Origin: Enterocloster lavalensis
Lineage (GTDB): Bacteria > Bacillota > Clostridia > Lachnospirales > Lachnospiraceae
Direction: 5' to 3'
Assembly: GCF_902364025.1 (NCBI RefSeq)
Contig: NZ_CABJCG010000001.1
Location: 310,001 to 374,000, forward strand
DNA: 64,000 nucleotides
The stretch's first letter is position 1. Every line of letters begins with the position of its first letter. A program made the translations under genes and the position numbers. The notes below the pieces were generated by a model. It made no database searches and was not told the origin of the DNA. It saw only the letters and a list, made by a program, of their open reading frames with translations. This document shows positions 33,501-42,393 of the stretch, in pieces.

Positions 33501-35771
33501 TCACAGTTTTAATGTTTTCAGCCGCAGCGCGTTTCCCACCACGCAGACGGAGCTTAAGGACATGGCCAGGCCCCCGATCATGGGGCTTAACAGCGGCCCT
33601 CCCAACAAATACAGAGCGCCCGCGGCCACCGGTATTCCCAGGACATTGTAGAAAAAGGCCCAGAACAGGTTCTGGCGGATGTTGCGGATGGTGGCCTTGC
33701 TGAGCCGGATAGCCCGGTACACATCCATCAGATCCGACTTCATCAGCACGATATCTCCGGACTCCAGGGCGATATCGCTGCCCGATCCCACGGCGCAGCC
33801 CACATCCGCCTGGACCAGGGCCGGGGCGTCGTTGATCCCGTCTCCCACCATCATCACAGTCTTTCCCTCCCGCTGGAGACGGCTGACCACGTCGGCCTTA
33901 TCCCCGGGCAGAACCTCCGCCACCACCTGGTCCACGTGGGCCTGCCTGCCGATGTATTCGGCAGTCTTCCGGTTGTCCCCCGTCACCATATACACGGCAA
34001 TTCCCAGACCCCGGATCTGTTTTACCGCCTCCAGGCTGGTCTCCTTGATGGTATCCGCCACGCAGATTATCCCGGCCAGGCGGCCGTCCTCCACCACGTA
34101 CATGGGCGTCTTTCCCTCATTGGCAAACCGGGCCGCCTGCTCTCTGGTCTCATCCGACGCGGTGACGTGAAGCTGTTCCAGCAGGCGGCTGTTTCCCACC
34201 GCCACGCGCCTGCCCTCCCACTGGGTGAGTATCCCCGCGCCGGTGATGCTCTCAAAGGAGGACGGCATGGGGAGCTCCATCTGCTTTTCCCGGGCAAAAT
34301 TCACGATGGCCTGCCCCAGGGGATGTTCGGACATCTGCTCACATGCGCCCGCCATTTTCAGCAGCTCCTCCTCCCTGCCCTCAGGGCATTTTCCCACCGC
34401 CTCCACATCCGTGACCCTGGGTTTGCCCTCGGTGATGGTTCCGGTTTTGTCCAGGATCACCGCGTCCACCTTGTGGCAGATTTCCAATGCCTCGCCGCTC
34501 TTGATCAGGATACCGTGGCCGGCCCCCACGCCGGTTCCAACCATGATGGCGGTGGGCGTAGCAAGCCCCAGCGCGCAGGGACAGGCAATCACCAGCACCG
34601 CAACGAAAATCGTCAGCACAAAGGCCAGGTCCCGGCCGCCGAATATCCACCAGGCCAGGGCTGACACCAGAGCGATCGCCATCACCGCAGGCACGAAATA
34701 ACCCGCCACCTGATCCGCCAGCTTGGAGATGGGCGCTTTCCGGCCCTGAGCATCCTCGATCAGATGGATAATTTTGGAGAGCATGGTATCGCTCCCCACG
34801 TGGGTGACCTCCACCTCCATGGCTCCATTGTAGTTCATACTTCCGCCGATCACCCGGTCTCCCACCTGTTTCTCCACCGGTACGCTCTCCCCGGTCAGCA
34901 TGGATTCGTCCACACTGCTGCTGCCCTGCACCAGGATGCCGTCCAGCGGAATCCGGCTGCCCGGTTTTATCAGAATGTGCTGCCCAAGGGTCACGGAGGA
35001 CGTCTCCACCTCCCGCTCCATCCCATCTTCATAGAGCACCGCCGTGTCCGGCGCCAGCTCCATCAGCTTGCGGATGGCCTCGGAGGTCTTGCCCTTACTG
35101 CGGCTCTCCATATATTTCCCCAGCATCACCAGGGTCACCACCACGGCTGCGGACTCATAGTACAGGTGGTGGGCGTTCATGGGATTTTGAGGAATCCGGG
35201 CCGTCATCACCAGGCTGTAGATAAAGGCGCTGCCAGTGCCGATAGCAACCAGGGAATCCATGTTGGGATGTCCCTTAAATAGCGTCCGCAGGCCCACAAT
35301 GTAGAACTTACGCCCGCAGATCAGGATGGGCACCGTCAGGATCAACTGGGCCAGCGCAAACTCCAGCGGGCTCTCATACATATCGATCAGAGACGGAAGG
35401 GGCAGGGGAAAGGGAACCATGTGCCCCATGGAAATATAGAGCAGGGGCAAGGCAAAGAGGACCGCCGTGATCACCCGGCGCTTTACCTCGTCCAACTCTT
35501 CCCCCTGGCGTCTCCACTCCTCCTCGTCCCGGGCCCTGGACTCCTGCTCTCCCACTTCCTCCACAAGACTGGCCGAAAATCCCGCTTTGGACACCCGGTC
35601 CTGAATCAGTTCCGGGTTCACCCGGCCCTCGTCGTAGGTGATGGTCATCCGGCCGGTGGTCAGATTTACGTCGCTGCGCTCCACCCCGGCCAGCTTGCGC
35701 GTCACGCGCTCCACCGCGCTGCTGCAGGCTGCGCAGGTCATGCCGTCTATGTGATACTGCTGTGTTGTCAT
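33501..35771 (-). CDS. copA: Copper-exporting P1B-type ATPase
   Basis: 756 residues. N-terminal HMA domain with CAAC (13-16), about eight TM segments, actuator TGES (293-296), the Cu(I) translocation motif CPC (397-399), phosphorylation site DKTGT (441-445), an HP dipeptide in SEHPLGQAI, and the hinge [14 protein letters not shown]. It exports Cu(I) across the membrane at the cost of ATP. A charged [17 protein letters not shown] linker joins the HMA domain to TM1. The companion HMA protein follows. No CopY or CsoR repressor gene is next to it. Confidence 0.97.
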   Translation of the reverse strand: MTTQQYHIDGMTCAACSSAVERVTRKLAGVERSDVNLTTGRMTITYDEGRVNPELIQDRVSKAGFSASLVEEVGEQESRARDEEEWRRQGEELDEVKRRVITAVLFALPLLYISMGHMVPFPLPLPSLIDMYESPLEFALAQLILTVPILICGRKFYIVGLRTLFKGHPNMDSLVAIGTGSAFIYSLVMTARIPQNPMNAHHLYYESAAVVVTLVMLGKYMESRSKGKTSEAIRKLMELAPDTAVLYEDGMEREVETSSVTLGQHILIKPGSRIPLDGILVQGSSSVDESMLTGESVPVEKQVGDRVIGGSMNYNGAMEVEVTHVGSDTMLSKIIHLIEDAQGRKAPISKLADQVAGYFVPAVMAIALVSALAWWIFGGRDLAFVLTIFVAVLVIACPCALGLATPTAIMVGTGVGAGHGILIKSGEALEICHKVDAVILDKTGTITEGKPRVTDVEAVGKCPEGREEELLKMAGACEQMSEHPLGQAIVNFAREKQMELPMPSSFESITGAGILTQWEGRRVAVGNSRLLEQLHVTASDETREQAARFANEGKTPMYVVEDGRLAGIICVADTIKETSLEAVKQIRGLGIAVYMVTGDNRKTAEYIGRQAHVDQVVAEVLPGDKADVVSRLQREGKTVMMVGDGINDAPALVQADVGCAVGSGSDIALESGDIVLMKSDLMDVYRAIRLSKATIRNIRQNLFWAFFYNVLGIPVAAGALYLLGGPLLSPMIGGLAMSLSSVCVVGNALRLKTLKL

Positions 35772-35899
35772 GTGCTTCGCTCCTTTCGCGTACCTGCGGA
35801 ATCGGTGCCCGCAAACCGGTTCCGGGGCATTTCTGCTCCCGGCAATCCGTTTTGTCAGTAATATTCCCGGAAACAGAGCTTTTTATCAGCGCCGCACCA

Positions 35900-35979
35900 C
35901 AACAATGATCCCCAGTCTGCTGATGCGGCATTTTGCAACAATCGCCCAGAGTCTGCGCCAGCGGCCCATTGTATTCAAG
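35900..35979 (+). repeat. Dispersed repeat family A, two copies at 35.9 kb
   Basis: The copy at 35938-35979 (CAATCGCCCAGAGTCTGCGCC then AGCGG) is about 83 percent identical by eye to the one at 4623; a more degenerate copy precedes it at about 35900. The terminator of the NSS transporter adjoins. Confidence 0.6.
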
Positions 35980-36033
35980 CAAAAAGCGATCCCGGGCCTG
36001 TCCGTTTTTGGACGGCAGGCAGCGGGATCGCTT
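35980..36033 (-). terminator. Terminator of the NSS transporter gene
   Basis: Long hairpin on the minus strand: GAAGCGATCCCG at one arm, CGGGATCGCTTTTTG at the other, with inner pairing TGCCGTCC/GGACAGG. It starts 18 bases after the stop codon. Confidence 0.85.
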
Positions 36034-36050
36034 CAAAAAAGTCAATTCAA

Positions 36051-37430
36051 TTATCCGGCAAATTTTGACCAGTAGCCCTGAATAAAGATCAGAAGCACGA
36101 TCAATGGAAGGATATAGCTCACATAAATCCTGGCCCAGGCCGGGAATTTTAAGCCCTTACCCTCGTTGGCTTCCGCCAGGAAATTCTTAAAGCCCCAACC
36201 GTAACGGCTGGTGCAGAATACCAGGTATACCATACTTCCGATGGGCAGCAGGTTGTTGCTGAGGACAAAATCCTCCAGGTCCAACACCGTGCTTTCCGGC
36301 CCCAGCGGCATAAAACCGCTCCACAGGTTAAAGCCCAGCACGCAGGGGATGGACAGGATGGTAATCAGCACAATGTTCACCAGCACCGCTTTTTTGATGG
36401 TGCAGCCGGTGAGATCCGTGGCAAAGGAAATGATGTTCTGGAACACCGCAATCACCGTGGAGAACGCGGCAAAGGACATAAACATGAAAAACAGCGTGCC
36501 CCAGAGTCTGCCGCCGACCATGTGGTTGAACACATTGGGCAGCGTGATGAAAATCAGGGACGGCCCCGCCTGGGGTTCAATGTTGTAGGCGGAGCAGGCC
36601 GGAAAAATGATCAGTCCCGCCATAAACGCCACCAGCGTGTCCAGAACCGTCACATTGACCGCCTCGCCGGTCAGGCGCTGCTCCTTGCCAATATAACTTC
36701 CAAATATTGCCAGCGCGCCGATGCCGATGCTCAGGGTAAAAAAGGATTGTCCCAGAGCCGCAAACACCGCCTCGCCGATTCCGGTCTCCACCATTTTTCC
36801 AAAATCCGGCATCAGATAGAACTTCAGGCCCTCGCTTCCACCCTCTAACAGCACGGAATGCACGGCCAATACCACCATCAGGCACAGCAGGCAGAGCATC
36901 ATAGCCTTGGTGATCCGCTCCACGCCTTTTTGCAGGCCCAGGGCGCACACGCCGAAGCAGATCAGCACGGTGATCACCATAAACACCATCATAAGGCCCG
37001 GATTGGCCAGCATGCCGCCGAACTCTCCGGCCACGGCCTCCGCGCTCATGCCGGTAAAGTCGCCCTTGATCATCTTGAAGAAATACAGGATCATCCAGCC
37101 GCCCACCGTGGTGTAGAACATCATCAGAATGTAGTTTCCAGCAATGGCGATTCCCTTCCCGAGATGCCACTTGCTGCCTTTGGGCTCCAGCACGTCAAAG
37201 GACAGAGCCGCGCTTTTGCGGCTGGCCCGGCCCACGGAGAACTCCATGACCACGATGGGAAGACCCAGCACCACGAGAAACAGCAGATAGATCAGCACAA
37301 AGGCCGCTCCGCCGTATTTACCCACAATATATGGGAAACGCCACACGTTTCCCAAACCGATCGCACAGCCGGCCGAGATCAGAATAAATCCCAGCCTGGA
37401 TGAAAATTTTTCTCGTTCCATTGGACTCAT
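36051..37430 (-). CDS. Sodium-dependent transporter, NSS (SNF) family
   Basis: 459 residues, about 11-12 TM segments, LeuT/MhsT-like. The unwound TM1 Na+ site is seen as GCAIGLGNVWRFPYIVGKYGG near residue 20, with GLPIVVMEFSVGRASRKS following; further blocks are SFFTLSIGIGALAIFGSYI near 232 and FMSFAAFSTVIAVFQN near 320. The single start is preceded by a weak ribosome site. It would import an amino acid with Na+. Family B repeat element lies just upstream. Confidence 0.94.
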   Translation of the reverse strand: MSPMEREKFSSRLGFILISAGCAIGLGNVWRFPYIVGKYGGAAFVLIYLLFLVVLGLPIVVMEFSVGRASRKSAALSFDVLEPKGSKWHLGKGIAIAGNYILMMFYTTVGGWMILYFFKMIKGDFTGMSAEAVAGEFGGMLANPGLMMVFMVITVLICFGVCALGLQKGVERITKAMMLCLLCLMVVLAVHSVLLEGGSEGLKFYLMPDFGKMVETGIGEAVFAALGQSFFTLSIGIGALAIFGSYIGKEQRLTGEAVNVTVLDTLVAFMAGLIIFPACSAYNIEPQAGPSLIFITLPNVFNHMVGGRLWGTLFFMFMSFAAFSTVIAVFQNIISFATDLTGCTIKKAVLVNIVLITILSIPCVLGFNLWSGFMPLGPESTVLDLEDFVLSNNLLPIGSMVYLVFCTSRYGWGFKNFLAEANEGKGLKFPAWARIYVSYILPLIVLLIFIQGYWSKFAG

Positions 37431-37462
37431 AAACCCCCATTGTTCTTTTTTAATCGTTATTT

Positions 37463-37595
37463 GTATCTGTTCAGTACCATCGCAGATACGAGCAAAAATC
37501 CATTTAAAATCGACTTCGTCGATGGGATTTTTGCCTGCAAGCTTAGTTTTTCGTACGATCAGCGCAGCAAGTGCGCAGACCTACTGAACAGTTAC
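37463..37595 (-). repeat. 133-bp palindromic repeat element, copy B1
   Basis: On the minus strand it begins GTAACTGTTCAGTAGGTCTG and ends TACTGAACAGATAC, giving terminal inverted repeats CTGTTCAGTA/TACTGAACAG. Internal nested hairpin GCAAAAATCC..GGATTTTTGC. About 90 percent identical by eye to 54981-55113 in the opposite orientation and of the same length. Confidence 0.85.
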
Positions 37596-37669
37596 AGTTA
37601 TTCTATAACGGAAAGCAGAAAACGTCAATCACCGGACGACAAATTCCGCGCCGATTTTCCATTCCGCTC

Positions 37670-38272
37670 TCAGAGCGATTTTGCGATCTCCCCGGCATAT
37701 TTTTCCATAATCCGGGTGAGGTTTTCGGGATCAACCAGGCCGATGGCCTTAAAAGGCTCCATCTCTTCCCCGTGGCCGCCCAGGTTCTTTTCAAACCAGG
37801 CTACGTCCAGCCACCTGCCAAACTTGTAGCCCATCTGCGGGAACAGGGCGCGCTTTGTAAAGCCCATTGCCGCGTGGAGCCGCTCGCTGTTTTCGTTGGG
37901 CGAGGTGACGATGCCGTAAACCGTTTGAATGTTCTGGAGCTTTAAAATCTCCATCACCGCCTGGTAGAGCGCGCGGCCGATGCCCCGCCGGAACTGTCCC
38001 TGGTCCACGTACACGGAGAGTTCCGCGTTCCACTGGTAAGCTGCCCGCTCCATATGGCGGTGACCGTAAGCGTAGGCCGCGATGCGGCCGTCGATTTCGC
38101 ACACCAGGTAAGGATACTCGGCCGCGATGGCCTCAATACGACCGGCAAATGTATCCGTCCCGGGCACCTCGTACTCAAATGTAACGGTCGTTTCCACGAC
38201 GTAAGGCGCGTAGATTTCCAGAAGCGCCGCCGCGTCCGCTGCCACCGCAGGGCGTATTTTAACCCGATCCAT
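37670..38272 (-). CDS. GNAT family N-acetyltransferase
   Basis: 200 residues, phosphinothricin/PAT-type acetyltransferase. It starts MDRVKIRPAVAADAAALLEI, continues with TVTFEYEVPGTDTFAGRIEAI, the acetyl-CoA loop QFRRGIGRALYQAVMEIL near residue 108 (R/Q-x-x-G-x-G/A) and LHAAMGFTKRALFPQMGYKFGRW. GAGGAGGAAAAGAAA gives a strong ribosome site for ATG 38272. The reading frame is open far upstream through a tandem array, but that part is not needed for the fold. Substrate unknown (small amine or herbicide-like amino acid). Confidence 0.93.
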   Translation of the reverse strand: MDRVKIRPAVAADAAALLEIYAPYVVETTVTFEYEVPGTDTFAGRIEAIAAEYPYLVCEIDGRIAAYAYGHRHMERAAYQWNAELSVYVDQGQFRRGIGRALYQAVMEILKLQNIQTVYGIVTSPNENSERLHAAMGFTKRALFPQMGYKFGRWLDVAWFEKNLGGHGEEMEPFKAIGLVDPENLTRIMEKYAGEIAKSL

Positions 38273-38341
38273 TTTCTTTTCCTCCTCTTTCTCTTCCTTT
38301 CGCGGACCGGGCAGTTCAAAAAAACTGCGCCGCGCGCTGCC

Positions 38342-38568
38342 GGGTATGCGGGCTGCAAATAGCGAATCCCACATACACTCCGGCCTCCGGGCTGTAAAAA
38401 GCAGATCGCCCACGTTTACCGGCCTGATGGCTGTAAAAAGCGGATCGCCCACACTTCCCGGCCTCCGGGCTGCAAAAAGCAGATCGCCCACGCTTCCCTG
38501 CCTACAGGCTGCAAAAAGCGGATCGCCCACACTCCCCGGCCTACAGACCGCAAAAAGCGGATCGCCCC
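38342..38568. repeat. 39-bp tandem array upstream of the GNAT gene
   Basis: Units at 38382, 38421, 38460, 38499 and 38538 (last partial), each 39 bases, after a degenerate first copy from 38342. Core GGCTGCAAAAAGCGGATCGCC. Because 39 is a multiple of three, the minus strand keeps an open frame coding a 13-residue repeat such as GDLLFAARRPGSV in phase with the acetyltransferase. Confidence 0.85.
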
Positions 38569-38609
38569 GCGCCCTCCTTCGGGCGCGCTGCGATCCGGCT
38601 TGATCTCTC

Positions 38610-39563
38610 CTATCTCTGCCCCTTGTCGTAGGGTACGCCCGACGCCCTGGGCGCCTGGGAATTTTTGGATGTAAAGATCAAAACAATCAAAGTTGCAATA
38701 TAAGGAATCATCTTGTACACATAGCTGGGAATCCCCGTGGCCGCCAGGAACGGAATCCCGGAGTAGGCCGCGGCCACCGCCTTCATCAGCCCAAAAAACA
38801 GGGAGGCCCACATGATCCGCACCGGCTTCCACTGTCCGAAGATCAGCACCGCTAGGGCCAGGAAGCCATATCCGGCCACATCCGCGTTAAAATTAGTGGA
38901 GGTGGGAACCACAAACACCAGGCCGCCCAAACCCCCCAACACCCCGGAAATCAGCACCCCGGCGTACTGCATGCGGTACACGTTGATGCCCGCCGCGTCC
39001 GCCGCCTGGGGATGTTCGCCGCAGGAGCGCAGGCGCAGTCCGAATCTGGTCCGGTACAGCACCACCGTGGATACAATCAGAATCAAAATTCCCAGATAGG
39101 TGGTGACGTAGGTGTTCTGGAACAGCAGCGGTCCCAGAAATGGAATCCGCCCCAAAACCGGCACCGACTCGATGCGGAAGGTGTTGTTAAACTGAATCTG
39201 CTGCACGCCCTGGATCACACGGGCCACAAAGATCGCAAAGGCCGGGGCGAACATGTTGAGGGCCGTGCCGCTGATGGTCTGGTCCGCCTTCATGTTGATG
39301 GCCGCATAGGCGTGGAAAAAGGCGAAGGCCGCGCCTGTGGCCGCCGAAATCAGGATCGCCAGAAACAGCTGGGTCTGGCCGCTCATCCTGCCCCCTGTCA
39401 TGTTGAGGAACAGAATACCCGTAAAGGCTCCCATGGTCATGATTCCCTCCAGCGCGATATTGACCACGCCGCTGCGCTCGGAGAACATGCCGCCAAGAGC
39501 CACCACCATCAGCGGGATGGTGAACAGCATCGTCTGCTGGAATATGAAATAAATCACACTCAT
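38610..39563 (-). CDS. BMP-type nucleoside ABC transporter, permease 2
   Basis: 317-residue branched-type permease of the RbsC/BPD_transp_2 fold (YufQ/NupC-like) with about eight to nine TM segments. Diagnostic stretches: ALGGMFSERSGVVNIALEGIM near residue 23, RTRFGLRLRSCGEHPQAADAAGINV near 170 and the glycine-rich ISGVLGGLGGLVF. Start codon overlaps the stop of the other permease by four bases. Forms the membrane channel with permease 1. Confidence 0.95.
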   Translation of the reverse strand: MSVIYFIFQQTMLFTIPLMVVALGGMFSERSGVVNIALEGIMTMGAFTGILFLNMTGGRMSGQTQLFLAILISAATGAAFAFFHAYAAINMKADQTISGTALNMFAPAFAIFVARVIQGVQQIQFNNTFRIESVPVLGRIPFLGPLLFQNTYVTTYLGILILIVSTVVLYRTRFGLRLRSCGEHPQAADAAGINVYRMQYAGVLISGVLGGLGGLVFVVPTSTNFNADVAGYGFLALAVLIFGQWKPVRIMWASLFFGLMKAVAAAYSGIPFLAATGIPSYVYKMIPYIATLIVLIFTSKNSQAPRASGVPYDKGQR

Positions 39564-40660
39564 GTCTGTCCGCCTCCTTTCTCCCGATTCTTGCGGATCC
39601 GGGTCAGGATGGTCTTTACAATCAGCGCAAAGGCGCTGAAGTAGATAATCACAGCCACGATGATATCAATAATTTCCGTGGAAAATTCAAACAGCTGCAG
39701 ATAAAATCCGCCTGCTGTCAGGTAAGCGATAAACAGCCCGGAGAACAGCACGCCGATGGGATGGCTCAGTCCCAAAAGCGCCACGGAGATTCCCGTGAAA
39801 CCTTCGCTGGCCAGCACATCCTTGATCTCAATGTGCTTTCCGGTACCCGCCAGGTACAAAAGCCCTCCGGCCATTCCCGCGATGGCGCCCGCGATCACCA
39901 TACTCATCACGATGCTCTTTTTCTCATTGATTCCCGCGTATTTGCTGGCGTCCCGGTTGAGTCCCACGGCTTTCAGCTCATAGCCGAAGGTGGTCTTATT
40001 GAGGATCACCCAGATCAGAAGCACCGTCACAATGGCAATCAGGATACCCCCGTTCACGCTGGATTCGGGGAACAGCTTGTCCATCCCCATCTTGGGAATC
40101 TGCGCGGTGACGGCCACGTTTTTCGACTCATTGCGCATGTTGTTGAACATGGGTTTATAGCTTTTCACGATCCAGTTGACCAAGTACATACCGATGTAGT
40201 TCATCATGATGGAGGCAATCACCTCATTCACGTTAAAATACGCCTTCAGAAGTCCCGGCACCAGCCCCCACAGGGCGCCGCCCAGCACTGCAGCCAACAG
40301 GGCGACCGCCCAATGGACGCTGCCCAGGCCATCCCACATGATTCCCACGTAGACGGCGGCAAAGGCCCCCACAATAAACTGGCCCGGAGTGCCGATGTTA
40401 AACAGTCCGGTCTTGAAGGCGAACCCGACCGACAGACCGGTGAGGATAATGGGGGTTGCGTAATAGAACACCTGCCCCACTCCCTTGAGGCCGTGGGTCA
40501 GGGCTCCGGTCAAAATGGTGACAAAACCCGGCAGGGCCTGGGCCGGATTACAGATTACCAAAATCACCAGTCCCACCAGAAGTCCGATGACAATGGCAAA
40601 TACGGAGGACAGCACGCCCACATAGTTTTGCTTACCCCGCTTTTTTGGTCCGCTCATCAA
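39560..40660 (-). CDS. BMP-type nucleoside ABC transporter, permease 1
   Basis: 366-residue permease (YufP/NupB-like). About nine to ten TM segments, with GLSVGFAFKTGLFNIGTPGQFIVGAF near residue 75, NVNEVIASIMMNYIG near 145 and TTFGYELKAVGLNRDASKYAGI near 225, the last docking the ATPase. The N-terminal MMSGPKKRGKQNY tail is basic. Start overlaps the ATPase stop by four bases, and its stop overlaps the start of permease 2, so the whole run is coupled. Confidence 0.95.
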   Translation of the reverse strand: MMSGPKKRGKQNYVGVLSSVFAIVIGLLVGLVILVICNPAQALPGFVTILTGALTHGLKGVGQVFYYATPIILTGLSVGFAFKTGLFNIGTPGQFIVGAFAAVYVGIMWDGLGSVHWAVALLAAVLGGALWGLVPGLLKAYFNVNEVIASIMMNYIGMYLVNWIVKSYKPMFNNMRNESKNVAVTAQIPKMGMDKLFPESSVNGGILIAIVTVLLIWVILNKTTFGYELKAVGLNRDASKYAGINEKKSIVMSMVIAGAIAGMAGGLLYLAGTGKHIEIKDVLASEGFTGISVALLGLSHPIGVLFSGLFIAYLTAGGFYLQLFEFSTEIIDIIVAVIIYFSAFALIVKTILTRIRKNREKGGGQT

Positions 40661-42210
40661 GCCTCACCTGCCTTTCCCGCCATATCCTGCCGCTTGGATC
40701 CGGCCATGTAGAGTCCCAGCTCCTGGACAGTCACCTCCTGGGGATCCAGCTCCGCCACAATGGAGCCCTCAAACATCACCAGGATCCGGTCGCTGAGATT
40801 CATCACCTCGTCCAGCTCCAGGGAAATCAGAAGAATCGCCGCCCCGGCGTCCCGCTGCTTCACCAGCTCCCGGTGAATGTACTCAATCGCGCCCACATCC
40901 AGACCGCGGGTCGGCTGGACCGCCAGCAGAATGTCATGCTCCCTGGCAATCTCCCGGGCCACGATGGCCTTTTGCTGGTTACCGCCGGACATGCTGCGGA
41001 CCACCGTGTCCGCGCCCTCTCCGCTGCGGATATCGTACTGTTCGATCAGCTGGTCCGCGTACTTATAAATCTCTTCGTTTTTCAGAAAACTGGCCTTCTG
41101 GAACCTGGGCTCGAAATACTGCTGCAGCACCAGATTGTACGCCAGATTATAGTCCAGCACCAACCCGTGCTTGTGGCGGTCCTCCGGCACATGGCTGAGG
41201 CCGTGGGTGTTGCGGTGGCGGATGGTCTTTTTCGTCACATCCTCCCCGTTCAGCGCGACGGAACCGCTGCTCATCGCGCCCAGACCGGTGATGGCGTGGA
41301 CCAGCTCTGTCTGGCCGTTGCCGTCGATCCCGGCGATGCAGACGATCTCGCCGCTGCGCACCTGAAAGCTCACGTCGTTGACCAGAAGCTTGGTATGTCC
41401 CTCCAGATGGGACTTGACGGAAATGTGATCCACCTCCAGGATGGTCTTGCCGGGGGACGCCGGAGTCTTTTCCACGGTCAGGCTCACCTTGCGGCCCACC
41501 ATCATCTCCGACATTTCCTCCTTGCTCACCGAAGCCACATCCACGGTGCCGATATATTTACCGCGGCGCAAAACCGAACACCGGTCCGCCACCGCCTTGA
41601 TTTCGTCTAACTTATGGGTGATGAAAAGGATGGATTTCCCTTCCTCCACCAGATTTCTCATGATCTGCATGAGCTCGTCGATCTCCTGAGGCGTCAGCAC
41701 CGCGGTCGGCTCATCGAATATCATGATTTCATTGTCGCGGTAGAGCATCTTTAAGATCTCCACCCGCTGCTGCATGCCCACCGTGATGTCCTCAATCAGG
41801 GCATCCGGATCAATGTAAAGCCCGTAGCGCTCGCTGAGCTCCATCACTTTTTTGCGGGCATCGTCCATTTTCAGCAGACCGTGTTTTACGGTCTCCATCC
41901 CCAGAACAATGTTCTGCAAAACGGTAAAATTGTGCACCAGCTTAAAATGCTGGTGAACCATGCCGATTCCCAGGGCGTTGGCGTCCAGCGGCCCTTTGAT
42001 CCTTACTTCCTGTCCCTTCACCCGGATCACGCCCTTCTCCGGCTGGTAAAGGCCGAACAGAACGCTCATCAAGGTGGATTTGCCTGCGCCGTTTTCTCCC
42101 AACAGCGCGTGTATCTCCCCTTTTTTCAACTGAAGAGTAATGTTGTCGTTGGCAATGATACCGGGAAATTCCTTCGTGATGCCCAACATCTCAATAATAT
42201 AATTGTCCAT
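40657..42210 (-). CDS. BMP-type nucleoside ABC transporter, double ATPase
   Basis: 517-residue protein with two fused ATP-binding cassettes (YufO/RbsA type). First cassette: Walker A LGENGAGKST near residue 38, signature VGMQQRVEILKML and IMIFDEPTAVLTP. Second cassette: GIDGNGQTE as a degenerate Walker A near 295, MSGGNQQKAIVAREIA and ILLAVQPTRGLDV. The degenerate second site is normal in this family. ATG 42210 has GAGGGGAA upstream; the frame open further upstream is non-coding by content. Confidence 0.95.
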   Translation of the reverse strand: MDNYIIEMLGITKEFPGIIANDNITLQLKKGEIHALLGENGAGKSTLMSVLFGLYQPEKGVIRVKGQEVRIKGPLDANALGIGMVHQHFKLVHNFTVLQNIVLGMETVKHGLLKMDDARKKVMELSERYGLYIDPDALIEDITVGMQQRVEILKMLYRDNEIMIFDEPTAVLTPQEIDELMQIMRNLVEEGKSILFITHKLDEIKAVADRCSVLRRGKYIGTVDVASVSKEEMSEMMVGRKVSLTVEKTPASPGKTILEVDHISVKSHLEGHTKLLVNDVSFQVRSGEIVCIAGIDGNGQTELVHAITGLGAMSSGSVALNGEDVTKKTIRHRNTHGLSHVPEDRHKHGLVLDYNLAYNLVLQQYFEPRFQKASFLKNEEIYKYADQLIEQYDIRSGEGADTVVRSMSGGNQQKAIVAREIAREHDILLAVQPTRGLDVGAIEYIHRELVKQRDAGAAILLISLELDEVMNLSDRILVMFEGSIVAELDPQEVTVQELGLYMAGSKRQDMAGKAGEA

Positions 42211-42319
42211 ACGGTTCCCCTCTCGTGTAAAACCGGTTGTCTGTCCTCCACCGCCCGGCGGGATGAAGGGTGCAGGCGAGCGGTCCCGGGCCGCGCCCGG
42301 ACAAATCGCCTGAAATACC

Positions 42320-42348
42320 ACAGGGTGCCGGACGCGCCGGCACCCTGT
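42320..42348. promoter_or_regulatory. Hairpin between the BMP binding-protein gene and the ATPase gene
   Basis: Perfect 12-base arms ACAGGGTGCCGG/CCGGCACCCTGT with a 5-base loop, no U run. As in the amino acid ABC operon, it sits right after the binding-protein gene and may hold its mRNA in excess. Confidence 0.7.
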
Positions 42349-42393
42349 GTGTGACTTGCTAAATCTCTGCCGCAAATTATGAAATTGAAGTGA

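Noticed and set aside
38273..38530. N-terminal extension of the GNAT protein through the tandem array
   Set aside because: Strong GAGGAGG site and family start lie at 38272; the extension is only repeat translation, so it is listed as a finding and not as part of the gene.
38342..38568. CRISPR array
   Set aside because: Units abut without unique spacers, repeats are degenerate and no cas gene is near. The same applies to the arrays at 16841, 50023 and 54186.
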